A DNA stretch of 54,785 bases from Methanobacteriota archaeon (lineage in GTDB: Archaea > Halobacteriota > Methanosarcinia > Methanosarcinales > Methanosarcinaceae). Where the stretch lies: assembly GCA_016841265.1 (NCBI GenBank), contig JAENZL010000001.1:1-54785 (forward strand). Reading direction: 5' to 3'. Position numbers and translations under genes: made by a program. Under the pieces are notes generated by a model. It was not told where the DNA came from, made no database searches, and saw only the letters and a program-made list of their open reading frames with translations. Below are positions 33,909 through 42,559 of the stretch, piece after piece. The stretch's first letter is position 1; each line of letters opens with the position of its first letter.

Positions 33909-34328
33909 ATGTGTCCTCCTCCCAGTCCCAGTCTAACAGTAGACGCATTGATCCTCTATAAAAACAGGCTTGTTCTTATAAAGAGAAAAAACCCCCCTTA
34001 TCAAGGAAAATTTGCCCTTCCGGGCGGCTTTGTTGAAGTCGGAGAAAGCACGGAAAGGGCCACTTTAAGAGAAGCTTTTGAAGAAACCGGACTTTCTATA
34101 GAGCTCGTCAAGTTAATCGGGGTCTATTCCGACCCCCGGCGAGACCCAAGAAGGCATACGGTTTCGGTGTGTTACCTCGCGACAGGATGCGGACAATTAA
34201 GATCAGGCTCTGATGCCGCTGCTGTGGAACTTTTTGAGCTTGATTCAATCCCTGAACTAGCTTTTGACCATGATAAAATGATAAACGATGCGAAAAGTGA
34301 TATTAATGCGGTTTTGTCCCAAATGTAA
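33909..34328 (+). CDS. Nudix hydrolase
   Basis: 139 residues. The Nudix box spans about 40-62 (G-F-VEVGE...REAFEETGL), giving pyrophosphohydrolase activity; the flanking text (NRLVLIKRKNPPYQGKFALPGG) suggests an ADP-ribose pyrophosphatase or 8-oxo-dGTPase type, which cannot be told apart by sight. The stop overlaps the TFS start by 23 bp. Confidence 0.88.
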   Translation: MCPPPSPSLTVDALILYKNRLVLIKRKNPPYQGKFALPGGFVEVGESTERATLREAFEETGLSIELVKLIGVYSDPRRDPRRHTVSVCYLATGCGQLRSGSDAAAVELFELDSIPELAFDHDKMINDAKSDINAVLSQM

Positions 34329-34620
34329 AAGTATGATGTTTCCTAAGAATGGCAATTTAGAATGTAGAAAATGTGGTCATTCGGAACCTGTTGAAGAAAA
34401 CGCAAAAGCGTTTGTCTCCAAAGCAAAGATGGAAGAACACGAAGTGGTAGTTCTGGAAGGCGAACAGATGTCAGGCCTGCCCTCAACAAACGCAAAATGT
34501 TCGGAATGCGGGAATAATACCGCATACTGGTGGTTAAGGCAGCTTCGGTCTGCAGATGAGTCAGAGACCCGCTTTTTCAAGTGCACCAAATGCGGTTTCA
34601 CCTGGAGAGAATACGACTGA
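34306..34620 (+). CDS. tfs: Transcription factor S (TFS), RNA polymerase cleavage factor
   Basis: 104 residues. N-terminal zinc ribbon CPKCKSMM...CRKC, C-terminal TFIIS-type ribbon CSECGNNTAYWWLRQLRSAD with the catalytic Asp-Glu pair in RSADESETRFF and CTKCGFTW. It rescues stalled RNA polymerase by transcript cleavage. The frame is open to 34288, but MRFCPKC (ATG 34306) is the family start. It overlaps the end of the Nudix gene. Confidence 0.93.
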   Translation: MRFCPKCKSMMFPKNGNLECRKCGHSEPVEENAKAFVSKAKMEEHEVVVLEGEQMSGLPSTNAKCSECGNNTAYWWLRQLRSADESETRFFKCTKCGFTWREYD

Positions 34621-34890
34621 AATTCCAGTAAAAAAATCCTATCTCGAAAAAGAGCTCTATAACTTTAAGGAGGTTGCTGTTCCCGCAACCCTGTATCCCC
34701 GAGAGAAAAAAATACCCCTGCGGACCTGCCTTCCGACTTTCGGATGAGGTTAAAGCCTTCGGTTTTTCTAACCAAGCTTTATATAGTTGCCGGGACTTTG
34801 AATCTATTGATTCCAGAATTCCAGAAGGTTGTTTCCCCAGATTCCGGATTTGTCCGTCCGAAACAGCCTGAAAGCGCCCTCATCTATAAA
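34621..34890 (+). other. Intergenic region between tfs and pcn with hairpins
   Basis: No gene seen. GGTTGC-TGTTCCC-GCAACC (about 34673-34692) and GGTTA...TAACC (about 34748-34773, inner AAGCC/GGTTT) form stable hairpins; a TATA-like TTTATATAG lies near 34779. They could be a terminator region or a small RNA. Confidence 0.4.
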
Positions 34891-34894
34891 GAAA

Positions 34895-34904
34895 TTTATA
34901 TATC
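34895..34904 (+). promoter_or_regulatory. TATA box of pcn
   Basis: TTTATATATC preceded by AAAGAAA (BRE-like). The start would fall near 34928; ACGGAGAAG at 34942-34950 is the ribosome site for the ATG at 34956. Confidence 0.65.
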
Positions 34905-34955
34905 TCAAGGGTAAATAGGAGTTTAAGATTTAAATTTATTTAACGGAGAAGAACT

Positions 34956-35693
34956 ATGTTAAAGGCAGCGATTAATGCAGAGCTTCTGAAAGATTCGATT
35001 GCCTCACTGGCTGTAATTGTCGATGAAGTACGCTTCAGGATTAACTCGGAAGGAATTACCGTAAAAGCGGTTGACCCCGCAAACGTTGCGATGGGGATTT
35101 TCGAGCTCAGATCGGCGGCTTTCGATGAATACAGCGCAGATGAGTCCGAAATCGGAGTCGACCTGAACAAGATCACGGACCTGCTGGGAATTGCGGACAG
35201 GAGCGATACCGTGAGGATGGAGCTTGACGAAGTAAACCAGAAACTCCTTATCGACGTCGGTGGGCTTTCCTACACCCTTTCCCTCCTTGACCCCTCAACC
35301 ATCCGGGCAGAACCGCGGGTACCCCAGCTCGAGCTGCCTGCAAAAGTCGTTCTTAACGGAGCTGACCTGAGACGGGCCGTAAAGGCGGCCGAAAAGATCA
35401 GTGACCACATGCTCATGGGAATTTCCGAAGATACCTTTTACATGGAAGCAAAAGGCGACACTGACAAGGTCCGCCTGGAAATGGGCAGGGACCAGCTGAT
35501 CGACATGAAGGCCGGAGATGCATGTTCGCTCTTCTCGCTGGATTACCTGTCAGATATTGTCAAACCCACAAACAAGGTCAACGAGGTTACCCTCTCCCTT
35601 GGCAGAGACTTCCCAATCCTGATCGATTTCGAAATCGCAAACGGGGCAGGAAAAATCTCTTATCTCCTGGCTCCGAGAATTGAGTCGGACTAA
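34956..35693 (+). CDS. pcn: DNA polymerase sliding clamp (PCNA)
   Basis: 245 residues, trimeric ring that holds DNA polymerase and other enzymes on DNA. Two similar halves; DEVRFRINSEGITVKAVDPANVAMG and the final LGRDFPILIDFEIANGAGKISYLLAPRIE are typical. Followed 5 bp later by priL, so the two replication genes are one operon. Confidence 0.95.
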   Translation: MLKAAINAELLKDSIASLAVIVDEVRFRINSEGITVKAVDPANVAMGIFELRSAAFDEYSADESEIGVDLNKITDLLGIADRSDTVRMELDEVNQKLLIDVGGLSYTLSLLDPSTIRAEPRVPQLELPAKVVLNGADLRRAVKAAEKISDHMLMGISEDTFYMEAKGDTDKVRLEMGRDQLIDMKAGDACSLFSLDYLSDIVKPTNKVNEVTLSLGRDFPILIDFEIANGAGKISYLLAPRIESD

Positions 35694-35698
35694 CATTT

Positions 35699-36814
35699 AT
35701 GGAAAATGAACAACTGGCATACTACCCATTTGTTTCAGAAGCATCTGCTTACGTAGAAAGCCTGGGGGTATCTCTGGACAGCCTCCTCAACTCCCGTGTC
35801 TACCGGGCTGCCAGAGCCCGGGGGATAGAACGGGTCAAAGAGGCGCTCGAAGGAGAGATTGGAAAATCTTCCCTCAATGGGGAAGCCCAGGTCCTTTCAG
35901 AACTCCTTTCCTATCCTTTTGCCAGGATGCTGGTCGCTTGTATTGATGATCAACTCTTTACCCGGCGCTATGCTCTGGCGGAGGCAAAAGCTGCTTATAC
36001 TCTCCTGAAAACGGAAAGTCACGATTTTTTGATGGAATTCGGGGAGGACTTCGGAATCTCCGCCGAACCCCGGGAAACTCATTTCAGCATGCATTTTACG
36101 GATTACATCAGGTTCTCGAATTCTTTAAAAGATCCAACCTGGAAACTGACCAACCGCCAGCTCCGCGCAGGAAAAGTCCGGGTTACCAGGGAAGAATTCG
36201 CAAGGCTACTCCAGGAAGCCATCAGGGAACGCATCGAGCAGTCCTTTCCCATACCTGAAATCCCCGAAGAGGTTTCCACCTTTTGCGCCCCTCACGCTGC
36301 CGAGATCAAAGAACAGTTCGAGGTCCAGAAGAAAAAGTTCGGGGCAACGGATTTCGGGGTTGTGGAACCCGGACTCTTTCCTCCCTGTATCACCCATGCT
36401 CTGGCAAACGTGCAGGGCGGGGTAAACCTGGCACATTCCATGCGTTTTGCCATGACCTCTTTTCTCCTGAACGTAGGAATGTCCGTGGATGAAATCCTGA
36501 ACCTCTTCAACGTCTCCCCTGACTTTGACGCGGAAAAGACCCTCTACCAGATCGAGCACATCGCCGGAGCTACGGGCAACGAGTACAAACCCCCTGCCTG
36601 CGAAACCATGCGGACCTACGGGAACTGTATAGGAAAGGACGGGATCTGCGCAAAGATCAGCCATCCCCTGGGATATTACGAGAGAAAAGTTTTCCTGAAG
36701 AACAGGGATAGGGAAAAGGAAGAGAATAAAGGGGAGCAGAAAGAAGAGAAAAGAGAAGAAAAGGGAACAATAGAAATTAATAAAAAAAGAAGCAGGGAAA
36801 AAAGAGAACGATAA
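35699..36814 (+). CDS. priL: DNA primase large subunit PriL
   Basis: 371 residues. With PriS it makes RNA primers. Four cysteines for the 4Fe-4S cluster are visible (FPPCITHA; PACETMRTYGNC; GICAKISHP). The rest is helical, as in the family. The last 40 residues are an unusual charged low-complexity tail (REKEENKGEQKEEKREEKG...), encoded by a purine-rich stretch, that looks like a later extension. No ribosome site is seen, so translation is probably coupled to pcn. Confidence 0.92.
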   Translation: MENEQLAYYPFVSEASAYVESLGVSLDSLLNSRVYRAARARGIERVKEALEGEIGKSSLNGEAQVLSELLSYPFARMLVACIDDQLFTRRYALAEAKAAYTLLKTESHDFLMEFGEDFGISAEPRETHFSMHFTDYIRFSNSLKDPTWKLTNRQLRAGKVRVTREEFARLLQEAIRERIEQSFPIPEIPEEVSTFCAPHAAEIKEQFEVQKKKFGATDFGVVEPGLFPPCITHALANVQGGVNLAHSMRFAMTSFLLNVGMSVDEILNLFNVSPDFDAEKTLYQIEHIAGATGNEYKPPACETMRTYGNCIGKDGICAKISHPLGYYERKVFLKNRDREKEENKGEQKEEKREEKGTIEINKKRSREKRER

Positions 36815-36904
36815 AAATTAATGAAAAAAGAAGCAGAATCAGTGATCTTAAACCTGATAACCTTCTACCTCTTCTTATAGAATTGCTTTTTTACTTCCTT
36901 TCAC

Positions 36905-38224
36905 TCACTTCCGTTTGTATTCCCTGCACTTTTCCACGAACTTTTCTACGGGGAAGGTAGAGGGATGGGCATGCATGTACCCTGCCAGGGTGTTGTGTTC
37001 CAGCAGCCCGTCAAAGCCGTCCTGGATGCCTTTTCCGCGGAGCATTTCGTAGGCGAACCTGGCGTCCCGGTCGCAGTCGGTGAGGGAGTAGTGGAACTCG
37101 TGCCCTTTGAGGTTGTGGGAGCTGAAGTTTTTGTCAAGGGGGCGGGCTTCGGTGTACCCGAGGCCTCTTAAGCGATTTGTCATGCGGGTGTCAGCGGGAA
37201 CGACGTCTGCAAGTTTGTAGGTCCGGCCTTCCACTTCATAGGTGCCGCAAAGGTAGAGCAGGCCTCCGCATTCCCCGTAGATGGGCAAACCATCGGCTGA
37301 AAGGTCCTTTAAGCCGCGGGTGGTCTTCGAAACTTCCAGGTCCCCGGCGTAGAGTTCAGGGTAGCCGCCTCCGAAATAGATCCCGTCCACGTCCGGAACT
37401 TCCCCTTTCATCGGGCTAAAGAACTCGATCTCAGCCCCGCAGGCCCGGAAGGCGTCGAACATGTCCTGGTAGTAAAAGCAAAATGCTGCGTCCCTGGCGA
37501 CCCCTATCCTTACATCCGCATCCTTATCCGGGATCTCCTGGATTTCAGGGACGGAACAGGGCTCAGAAAGTTCGAGAACTGCGTCAAGGTCCACATTTTC
37601 CTCGATGAATTCCGCCATTTCGGCAGTATTATAATCCTTTTCATGAGCCATGTAGAGCCCAAGGTGCCGGGAAGGGACCTCGATATCTTTCCTTCTCGGG
37701 ATCATTCCGACAATTGGGATGTCTCCGGGAAGGGAGTTTTTGATCATTTCCCCGTGGCGGGGGCTTCCGACCTTGTTCAGGATGACGCCTGCAATCCGGA
37801 CTTCCGGGTCAAACTCGGAGTAGCCCTTGAGGAGAGCTGCAGCGCTTCGGGACATCCCGTGAACGTTGATGACCAGAAGTACCGGAATGTCAAGGATCTT
37901 TGCAACATGCGCCGAGCTTGCAATTTCCGTAGAGTCCATTCCGTCAAAGAGCCCCATTACCCCTTCAACGACAGAAATTTCTGCATCTCCGGAGGTTCTT
38001 GCAACCGTTTCCCCGACCCCGTCGGTGCCCATCATATAGGTGTCCAGGTTCCGGGAAGGACGCCCGCAAATTGCGGTGTGGTGAGAGGGATCGATGTAAT
38101 CCGGACCAACTTTGTAAGGCTGGACCTTAAGCTGCCTGTGCTTGAGGGCCGCCATTATACCCATGGAGACGGTGGTTTTTCCAACTCCGCTGTGGGTTCC
38201 TGCAATAAGTATTCCTTTTGTCAT
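36905..38224 (-). CDS. Cobyrinate / Ni-sirohydrochlorin a,c-diamide synthase (CbiA/CfbB family)
   Basis: 439 residues. ATP-dependent amidation of the a and c side chains of a corrinoid (CbiA, cobalamin) or of Ni-sirohydrochlorin (CfbB, coenzyme F430). The N-terminal P-loop is GTHSGVGKTT (9-18); the DPSHHTAICGRPSRNLDTYM region follows; the C-terminal glutaminase has the Cys in PIYGECGGLLYL and His in HEFHYS. No other cobalamin or F430 gene is nearby to decide between CbiA and CfbB. Confidence 0.88.
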   Translation of the reverse strand: MTKGILIAGTHSGVGKTTVSMGIMAALKHRQLKVQPYKVGPDYIDPSHHTAICGRPSRNLDTYMMGTDGVGETVARTSGDAEISVVEGVMGLFDGMDSTEIASSAHVAKILDIPVLLVINVHGMSRSAAALLKGYSEFDPEVRIAGVILNKVGSPRHGEMIKNSLPGDIPIVGMIPRRKDIEVPSRHLGLYMAHEKDYNTAEMAEFIEENVDLDAVLELSEPCSVPEIQEIPDKDADVRIGVARDAAFCFYYQDMFDAFRACGAEIEFFSPMKGEVPDVDGIYFGGGYPELYAGDLEVSKTTRGLKDLSADGLPIYGECGGLLYLCGTYEVEGRTYKLADVVPADTRMTNRLRGLGYTEARPLDKNFSSHNLKGHEFHYSLTDCDRDARFAYEMLRGKGIQDGFDGLLEHNTLAGYMHAHPSTFPVEKFVEKCREYKRK

Positions 38225-38560
38225 TTGCTCACTATTGTACAGATTAATATATATTAATTGGGCTGCTCCGAGAATCTGAGAACCTGAGACACTGAAGTCC
38301 CGTATAGAGAATCATGCGGAGAATTTTATAATTCCATTAACTTTTTAAAAATTCCTTTCACCCGGGTTTCCCCTCGGCCCTGCGCTACTCATTTATATAA
38401 CCTGATATTAGGTATATTACCGGCTATACATAACCGGGTTTTATTCCAGAGACAATTTTCTCCTTCTGCAGTGACGTTCCCTAGCTGCGGGAGCAAAAAA
38501 CTATAATTCGAATTACAACTACAATTATAATTATAAAAATATAAAAAAGGCTGGAAACCC
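38225..38560. other. Divergent intergenic region, cbiA/cfbB and moaA
   Basis: No gene seen. AT-rich tracts at 38505-38545 (TTATAATTATAAAAATATAAA) lie just before moaA; CATTTATATAACC near 38389-38401 is another TATA-like string. Confidence 0.4.
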
Positions 38561-39616
38561 ATGTCAGAAGACAGGCCTGAACTCAATGCTCAAAAAACAT
38601 CATTCGGAGCAACAAAGAAAACAGGAGCAGGAAAAAAGACTTTTGAAAACGTTCTGCCCCTGGCAGACCCTTACGGACGAAAGGTAACGGGGCTGCGCAT
38701 ATCGATCACGGAAAGGTGCAACCTTGCCTGCATGTACTGCCACAATGAAGGCTCGGAGGGCTGCACCCGTGGTCCCTCCGAAAAGGAGATGCCTGCGGAG
38801 CTTATCTGTGAAATTGTCCGTAAGGCGGCAGAATTCGGGGTCAGGAAAGTCAAGTTCTCAGGAGGAGAACCCCTGCTCCGAAAGGATTTCGAGGAAATCC
38901 TGGCCTGCCTCCCACCCCTGAAGGAGGTCTCGGCAACTACCAACGGCGTCCTGCTCTCAAAACGCGCAAAATCCCTGAAAGCGGCAGGCCTGGACAGGGT
39001 AAATGTGAGCCTTGACTCCCTCATTCCGGAAAGGTACGAAGCAATAACCGGAGCTCCTCAGGGCACCCTGGAAAAGGTGAAGGAAGGAATCAACAGCGCC
39101 GTTGAAGCGGGCCTGACCCCGGTAAAACTGAACATGGTGCTCCTGAAAGGCGTAAATGACGGCGAGATCGATGCCATGATGGACTTTGTCCGCCCCTACG
39201 AGGGCCAGGTCATCCTGCAGCTAATTGAACTCATGGACATCGACCCGGAACTCTCTCCGTACATGATCGATTCGGAATCCCTCAAAAAAACCCTGGCAGA
39301 GAGGGCGAGCGAGGTCAGGGTCCGGCACCTGCACCACAGGAAAAAGTACATGATAGACGGGGTAGAGGTGGAGTTCGTACAGCCCATGGACAACTCCGAA
39401 TTCTGCGCCAACTGCAGCAGGCTCAGGGTCACTGCAGACGGGAAATTAAAGCCCTGCCTGCTGGTAAACGACAACCTGGTAGACGCCATAGGGGCAGAAA
39501 ATCCGGAAGAGATCGAAAAACTCCTGAGACTCGCGGTAAGCCGGAGAAAGCCCTATTACATAGCTGGCGCCGAAAAGAAAAGAATAGAACTCAAGGTTCC
39601 AGGGAAAAAAGATTGA
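38561..39616 (+). CDS. moaA: GTP 3',8-cyclase MoaA
   Basis: 351 residues, radical SAM enzyme that begins molybdopterin synthesis. The SAM cluster motif CNLACMYC is at about 53-60 and the second cluster in EFCANCSRLRV...KLKPCL. GGEP (FSGGEPLLR) is present. The N-terminus is 30-odd residues longer than the usual beginning before the DPYGR-x-V region, and it is charged. Needed for the molybdenum or tungsten enzymes of methanogenesis. A small gene follows 71 bp downstream. Confidence 0.92.
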   Translation: MSEDRPELNAQKTSFGATKKTGAGKKTFENVLPLADPYGRKVTGLRISITERCNLACMYCHNEGSEGCTRGPSEKEMPAELICEIVRKAAEFGVRKVKFSGGEPLLRKDFEEILACLPPLKEVSATTNGVLLSKRAKSLKAAGLDRVNVSLDSLIPERYEAITGAPQGTLEKVKEGINSAVEAGLTPVKLNMVLLKGVNDGEIDAMMDFVRPYEGQVILQLIELMDIDPELSPYMIDSESLKKTLAERASEVRVRHLHHRKKYMIDGVEVEFVQPMDNSEFCANCSRLRVTADGKLKPCLLVNDNLVDAIGAENPEEIEKLLRLAVSRRKPYYIAGAEKKRIELKVPGKKD

Positions 39617-39687
39617 AGTAACAAAGAGCAAGAAAAAACGGGATAAAATAAAAGAAAGGAATGGAAAAGAAAAAAGGAGGAAGAAAA

Positions 39688-39867
39688 GTGAAAACCGAAC
39701 TCGTAATTGATGGAAAGAAAGTTCCTATGAACGACTTTATAAGGAAAATCTTCACCAACACCGTAGGAGCAATGGCGGAGTGCCTGCACGGAATCGACGA
39801 AAACTGGACAGAGATTTCGTTAAAAATAGAAAAAGACGGGGAAGAAGAAAAAGAAGAAAAATCCTGA
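39688..39867 (+). CDS. Small conserved-looking protein, 59 aa, downstream of moaA
   Basis: The open frame starts at an ATG at 39661, but GGAGG (39676-39680) is ideally placed for the GTG at 39688, giving VKTELVIDGKKVPMNDFIRK onward. A strand, helix, strand pattern (ELVIDGKKVPMNDFIRKIF; WTEISLKIE) with an acidic end EEEKEEKS. Same strand as moaA and likely co-transcribed. Family not recognised; function unknown. Confidence 0.6.
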   Translation: MKTELVIDGKKVPMNDFIRKIFTNTVGAMAECLHGIDENWTEISLKIEKDGEEEKEEKS

Positions 39868-39911
39868 TCTATGGATTTGAATCCCCAATGTACTTCTACT
39901 TTTTTGTATTT

Positions 39912-41464
39912 ATCAGTAGTTCCGAATAGCCGTAGTTCCGAAAAAGAACAACTTCACACAGTCTGGACTGGTTCATAAATCTTAAAAACTCTTATAAGCT
40001 TTTTCATTTGTTATTGATTTCAAACGTATTTTATAAATTACATTTCAAAATAATCATAAGTCGTCCTGTTTTTATCCAAAGCTTCCGCTATCAAACATAG
40101 TAATTTTCTTTGAGATAAATTACATATTATATTCTTAGTAACTGATTGCGTAAATCCCTTTTTCTTGTTTTATTATACATGTTCAAATAATTCAAAAACA
40201 ATTTAAACGGAATTGTGTAAAGTGATTTCAATCCGTATCTTACAACCTTGATTATATCTTCGTTGATCAAAGATTTTAGTTCATATGCCGTAATTTCCAA
40301 AACGGATTTCAACATATTCAAAATGTTATACAATGTACATTGAATAACAAAGAATAACGTTCTTGCTACAGGTGATTTTGTACATGTTCGTATCTTGAAA
40401 TCGTTTTTTACTCTATATCCGGTCTCAATGTTCCATCTTTTCCTGTACTCTTCAGGAATTGACTTTTCAAATTTTTCAATCGATTTTACATCCTTGTTTG
40501 TGGCAAATAGGATGTATCCTTTTTCTTCATCATGTGTTGCAACGAGATTGAAATCTGTTCCTTTTTTATTGAAATGATATTCAAAAACAGTTGATATAGG
40601 CCCATTTTCTCTTTTAAATTTATCAAGTATGCCCATTATTCGTGGAGTGCGTTTGGCTGCAATAACAAAGTTTACATTTAGTTTGGTCAAAGCAGAAATT
40701 GTATCATCATTACAAAATTCCTTGTCCAAATATACTGTACCGACTTTTATTTGCATTTTTTCAAGTCGTTCAAACAAAAATGTAATAAGATCTGAATAAT
40801 TCTTATTTAAACCATTAATTGCAATAACATCAAGTGTAAGTTTAACATCCCCAATGATGTCCAACGTACAATATGAATAGCCCCAATAGCTTCCATTTTT
40901 AGGTTTTATACCAGTTATCAAGGGAGTGTTTTCATCACCATAAAAGGGAATGTTATGAAAATCAATTGCTATGTCATGAACTTTACCTTCAATGTTCATA
41001 CTTTTGAATATATCCCGATTCATGGCTCTAAATGAAGAAAGTATATATTCAACATTATTGCAATTTATGTAATTAAAAATAGTATCAGCTGACGGAATTT
41101 TTGTGAGAGAACTTTTAAGCTTAAGATCGTTGCTTGCAGATTCAAGTGAGTTATTAACAGATGTTGCGGCATGTAGCAATATCGTGAAAATATTTTGGAA
41201 AGTGTATTTTGCACCCTCTGGTAAATTAATTATATTATGATTGCTAAACAGTTCAGATGCTACAGCCATCAAACTGACTGTGGCTAAGGACTCAATGGAA
41301 TCGTTTTTTTGATTCATCATCCAAAAAGATTCCATTAGTCCTACAAAAAGCCTTTTTGATTGAGATTCTAATCTTAGTGTAGCGACTGTTAAGCTTTTTT
41401 AATAAGCGATTAAACTTATGTAATAATCATACATTCGGAACTATGCTCAATCGGAACTACTGAT
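39912..41464 (-). mobile_element. ISH3-like insertion sequence with 31-bp terminal repeats
   Basis: Left end 39912-39942 and right end 41434-41464 are inverted repeats (ATCAGTAGTTCCGA...GTTCCGAA), with about five mismatches. Each end carries two copies of a GTTCCGA motif. One transposase gene fills the element. I could not settle a target duplication: the flanks (GTATTT and TTATGT) are AT-rich. Confidence 0.8.
40127..41335 (-). CDS. Transposase, DDE type (ISH3/IS4-like)
   Basis: 402 residues. Catalytic residues fit D in HDIAIDFHNIPFYG, D in VYLDKEFCND and E in RKRWNIETGYR, followed by ARTLFFVIQCTLYNILNML. AT-rich codon use unlike the host genes near it, as expected for an IS. The frame is intact, so the element may be active. 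The start could also be M6 or M7 of the frame (MESFWMMNQKN). Confidence 0.88.
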   Translation of the reverse strand: MESFWMMNQKNDSIESLATVSLMAVASELFSNHNIINLPEGAKYTFQNIFTILLHAATSVNNSLESASNDLKLKSSLTKIPSADTIFNYINCNNVEYILSSFRAMNRDIFKSMNIEGKVHDIAIDFHNIPFYGDENTPLITGIKPKNGSYWGYSYCTLDIIGDVKLTLDVIAINGLNKNYSDLITFLFERLEKMQIKVGTVYLDKEFCNDDTISALTKLNVNFVIAAKRTPRIMGILDKFKRENGPISTVFEYHFNKKGTDFNLVATHDEEKGYILFATNKDVKSIEKFEKSIPEEYRKRWNIETGYRVKNDFKIRTCTKSPVARTLFFVIQCTLYNILNMLKSVLEITAYELKSLINEDIIKVVRYGLKSLYTIPFKLFLNYLNMYNKTRKRDLRNQLLRI

Positions 41465-41475
41465 TTATGTAATTG

Positions 41476-41542
41476 TTAGGACTTATCTAATTTTTAGGAC
41501 TTATCTAATTTTTAGGACTTATCTAATTTTTAGGACTTACGG
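41476..41542. repeat. 18-nt tandem repeat, three and a half copies
   Basis: Copies of TTAGGACTTATCTAATTT at 41476, 41494, 41512 and a partial one at 41530; degenerate relatives (CTAATTTTTCAGATTTAT) continue to 41639, the surE end. It abuts the IS right end. Confidence 0.9.
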
Positions 41543-41639
41543 ACGGCCAATTTTTCTGATTTATCCAGGCCCTCTGACTTGCCTAATTTTTCAGATTTAT
41601 CTAATTATCAGGCAGACCTAATTATCAGACTTTTCCGAC

Positions 41640-42431
41640 TCAAAAATACTTCTCAATTTCTGAAAACTCGACCCGGGCTGTGGAGTCCAGGGATATGGGA
41701 GTTATCGAGATGTGTTCTTTTTGCATAAGGGCATGCACGTCGGTTCCTTCGGCTTCTTCCTTTATGAGGTCTCCTGCGATCCAGTAGTAGGGCCTGCCGC
41801 GCGGATCGTGACGCTCTTCCACGTCGGTTTTGAAGACCTTCCGGGCGAGGCGTGTGACGTCTATGGGAGTATCCTCTTCCGCGTGGTAAGGGACGTTGAT
41901 GTTCAGGAGGTCCACGGAATCGGGCATGCCGTGTTTGAGGACGTTTCTTGCAATTCTGTTTACGACCTTTATCGCGACTTCGAAACGTTCCCGGTGGTAG
42001 TCCCTGGGGTCATCGAATTTGTCCCCTTCCTCCAGGACCTGGATGGATGCTGCTATTGCCGGAACGCCATAGCTTGCGGCTTCAAGAGCTCCTCCGATGG
42101 TTCCGGAAGTCGTGATCGTATCCGTACTGATGTTTTCCCCGATATTGAAACCTGAAAGGATAAGGTCCGGCATTTCCTTCATGATCGTAAAAATTCCGAG
42201 AATAACCGAATCCGTGGGAGTCCCACCAACGGCATTGGCAGGAACTCCTCCGATATCCGTTTTCGTGATCCTCAGGGGTTCAAAAATAGAGATCGAACGT
42301 CCGACCCCACTCTGCTGCATCGCAGGGGCCGAGATGGTGACTTCCCCGAGATCCGCAACGCTTTCATAAGCAGCTTTGAGACCCGTGGAATAAACACCGT
42401 CATCATTTGTAACAAGGATTTTGGGGGACAT
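41640..42431 (-). CDS. surE: 5'-nucleotidase SurE
   Basis: 263 residues, metal-dependent nucleotide/phosphate monoester hydrolase. The N-terminal SPKILVTNDDGVYSTG holds the metal Asp pair (Asp10-Asp11); VGGTPTDSV and ILSGFNIGENISTDTITTSGT are also typical. The frame is open to 42503, but the ATG at 42431 starts right before the conserved KILVTNDDG. The upstream IS630 copy lies 128 bp away. Confidence 0.92.
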   Translation of the reverse strand: MSPKILVTNDDGVYSTGLKAAYESVADLGEVTISAPAMQQSGVGRSISIFEPLRITKTDIGGVPANAVGGTPTDSVILGIFTIMKEMPDLILSGFNIGENISTDTITTSGTIGGALEAASYGVPAIAASIQVLEEGDKFDDPRDYHRERFEVAIKVVNRIARNVLKHGMPDSVDLLNINVPYHAEEDTPIDVTRLARKVFKTDVEERHDPRGRPYYWIAGDLIKEEAEGTDVHALMQKEHISITPISLDSTARVEFSEIEKYF

Positions 42432-42559
42432 TAGCTTCACTCTTAAGTTTGCTGATGATTTAAAATTAATGGAGGGGAAACCCCCCCTGAAATCGTGATT
42501 CATTTTCTTAAGAATCTGCAGTGAAGAGTGCCTACGATGAATTTTTCAAATTGTTGCTA

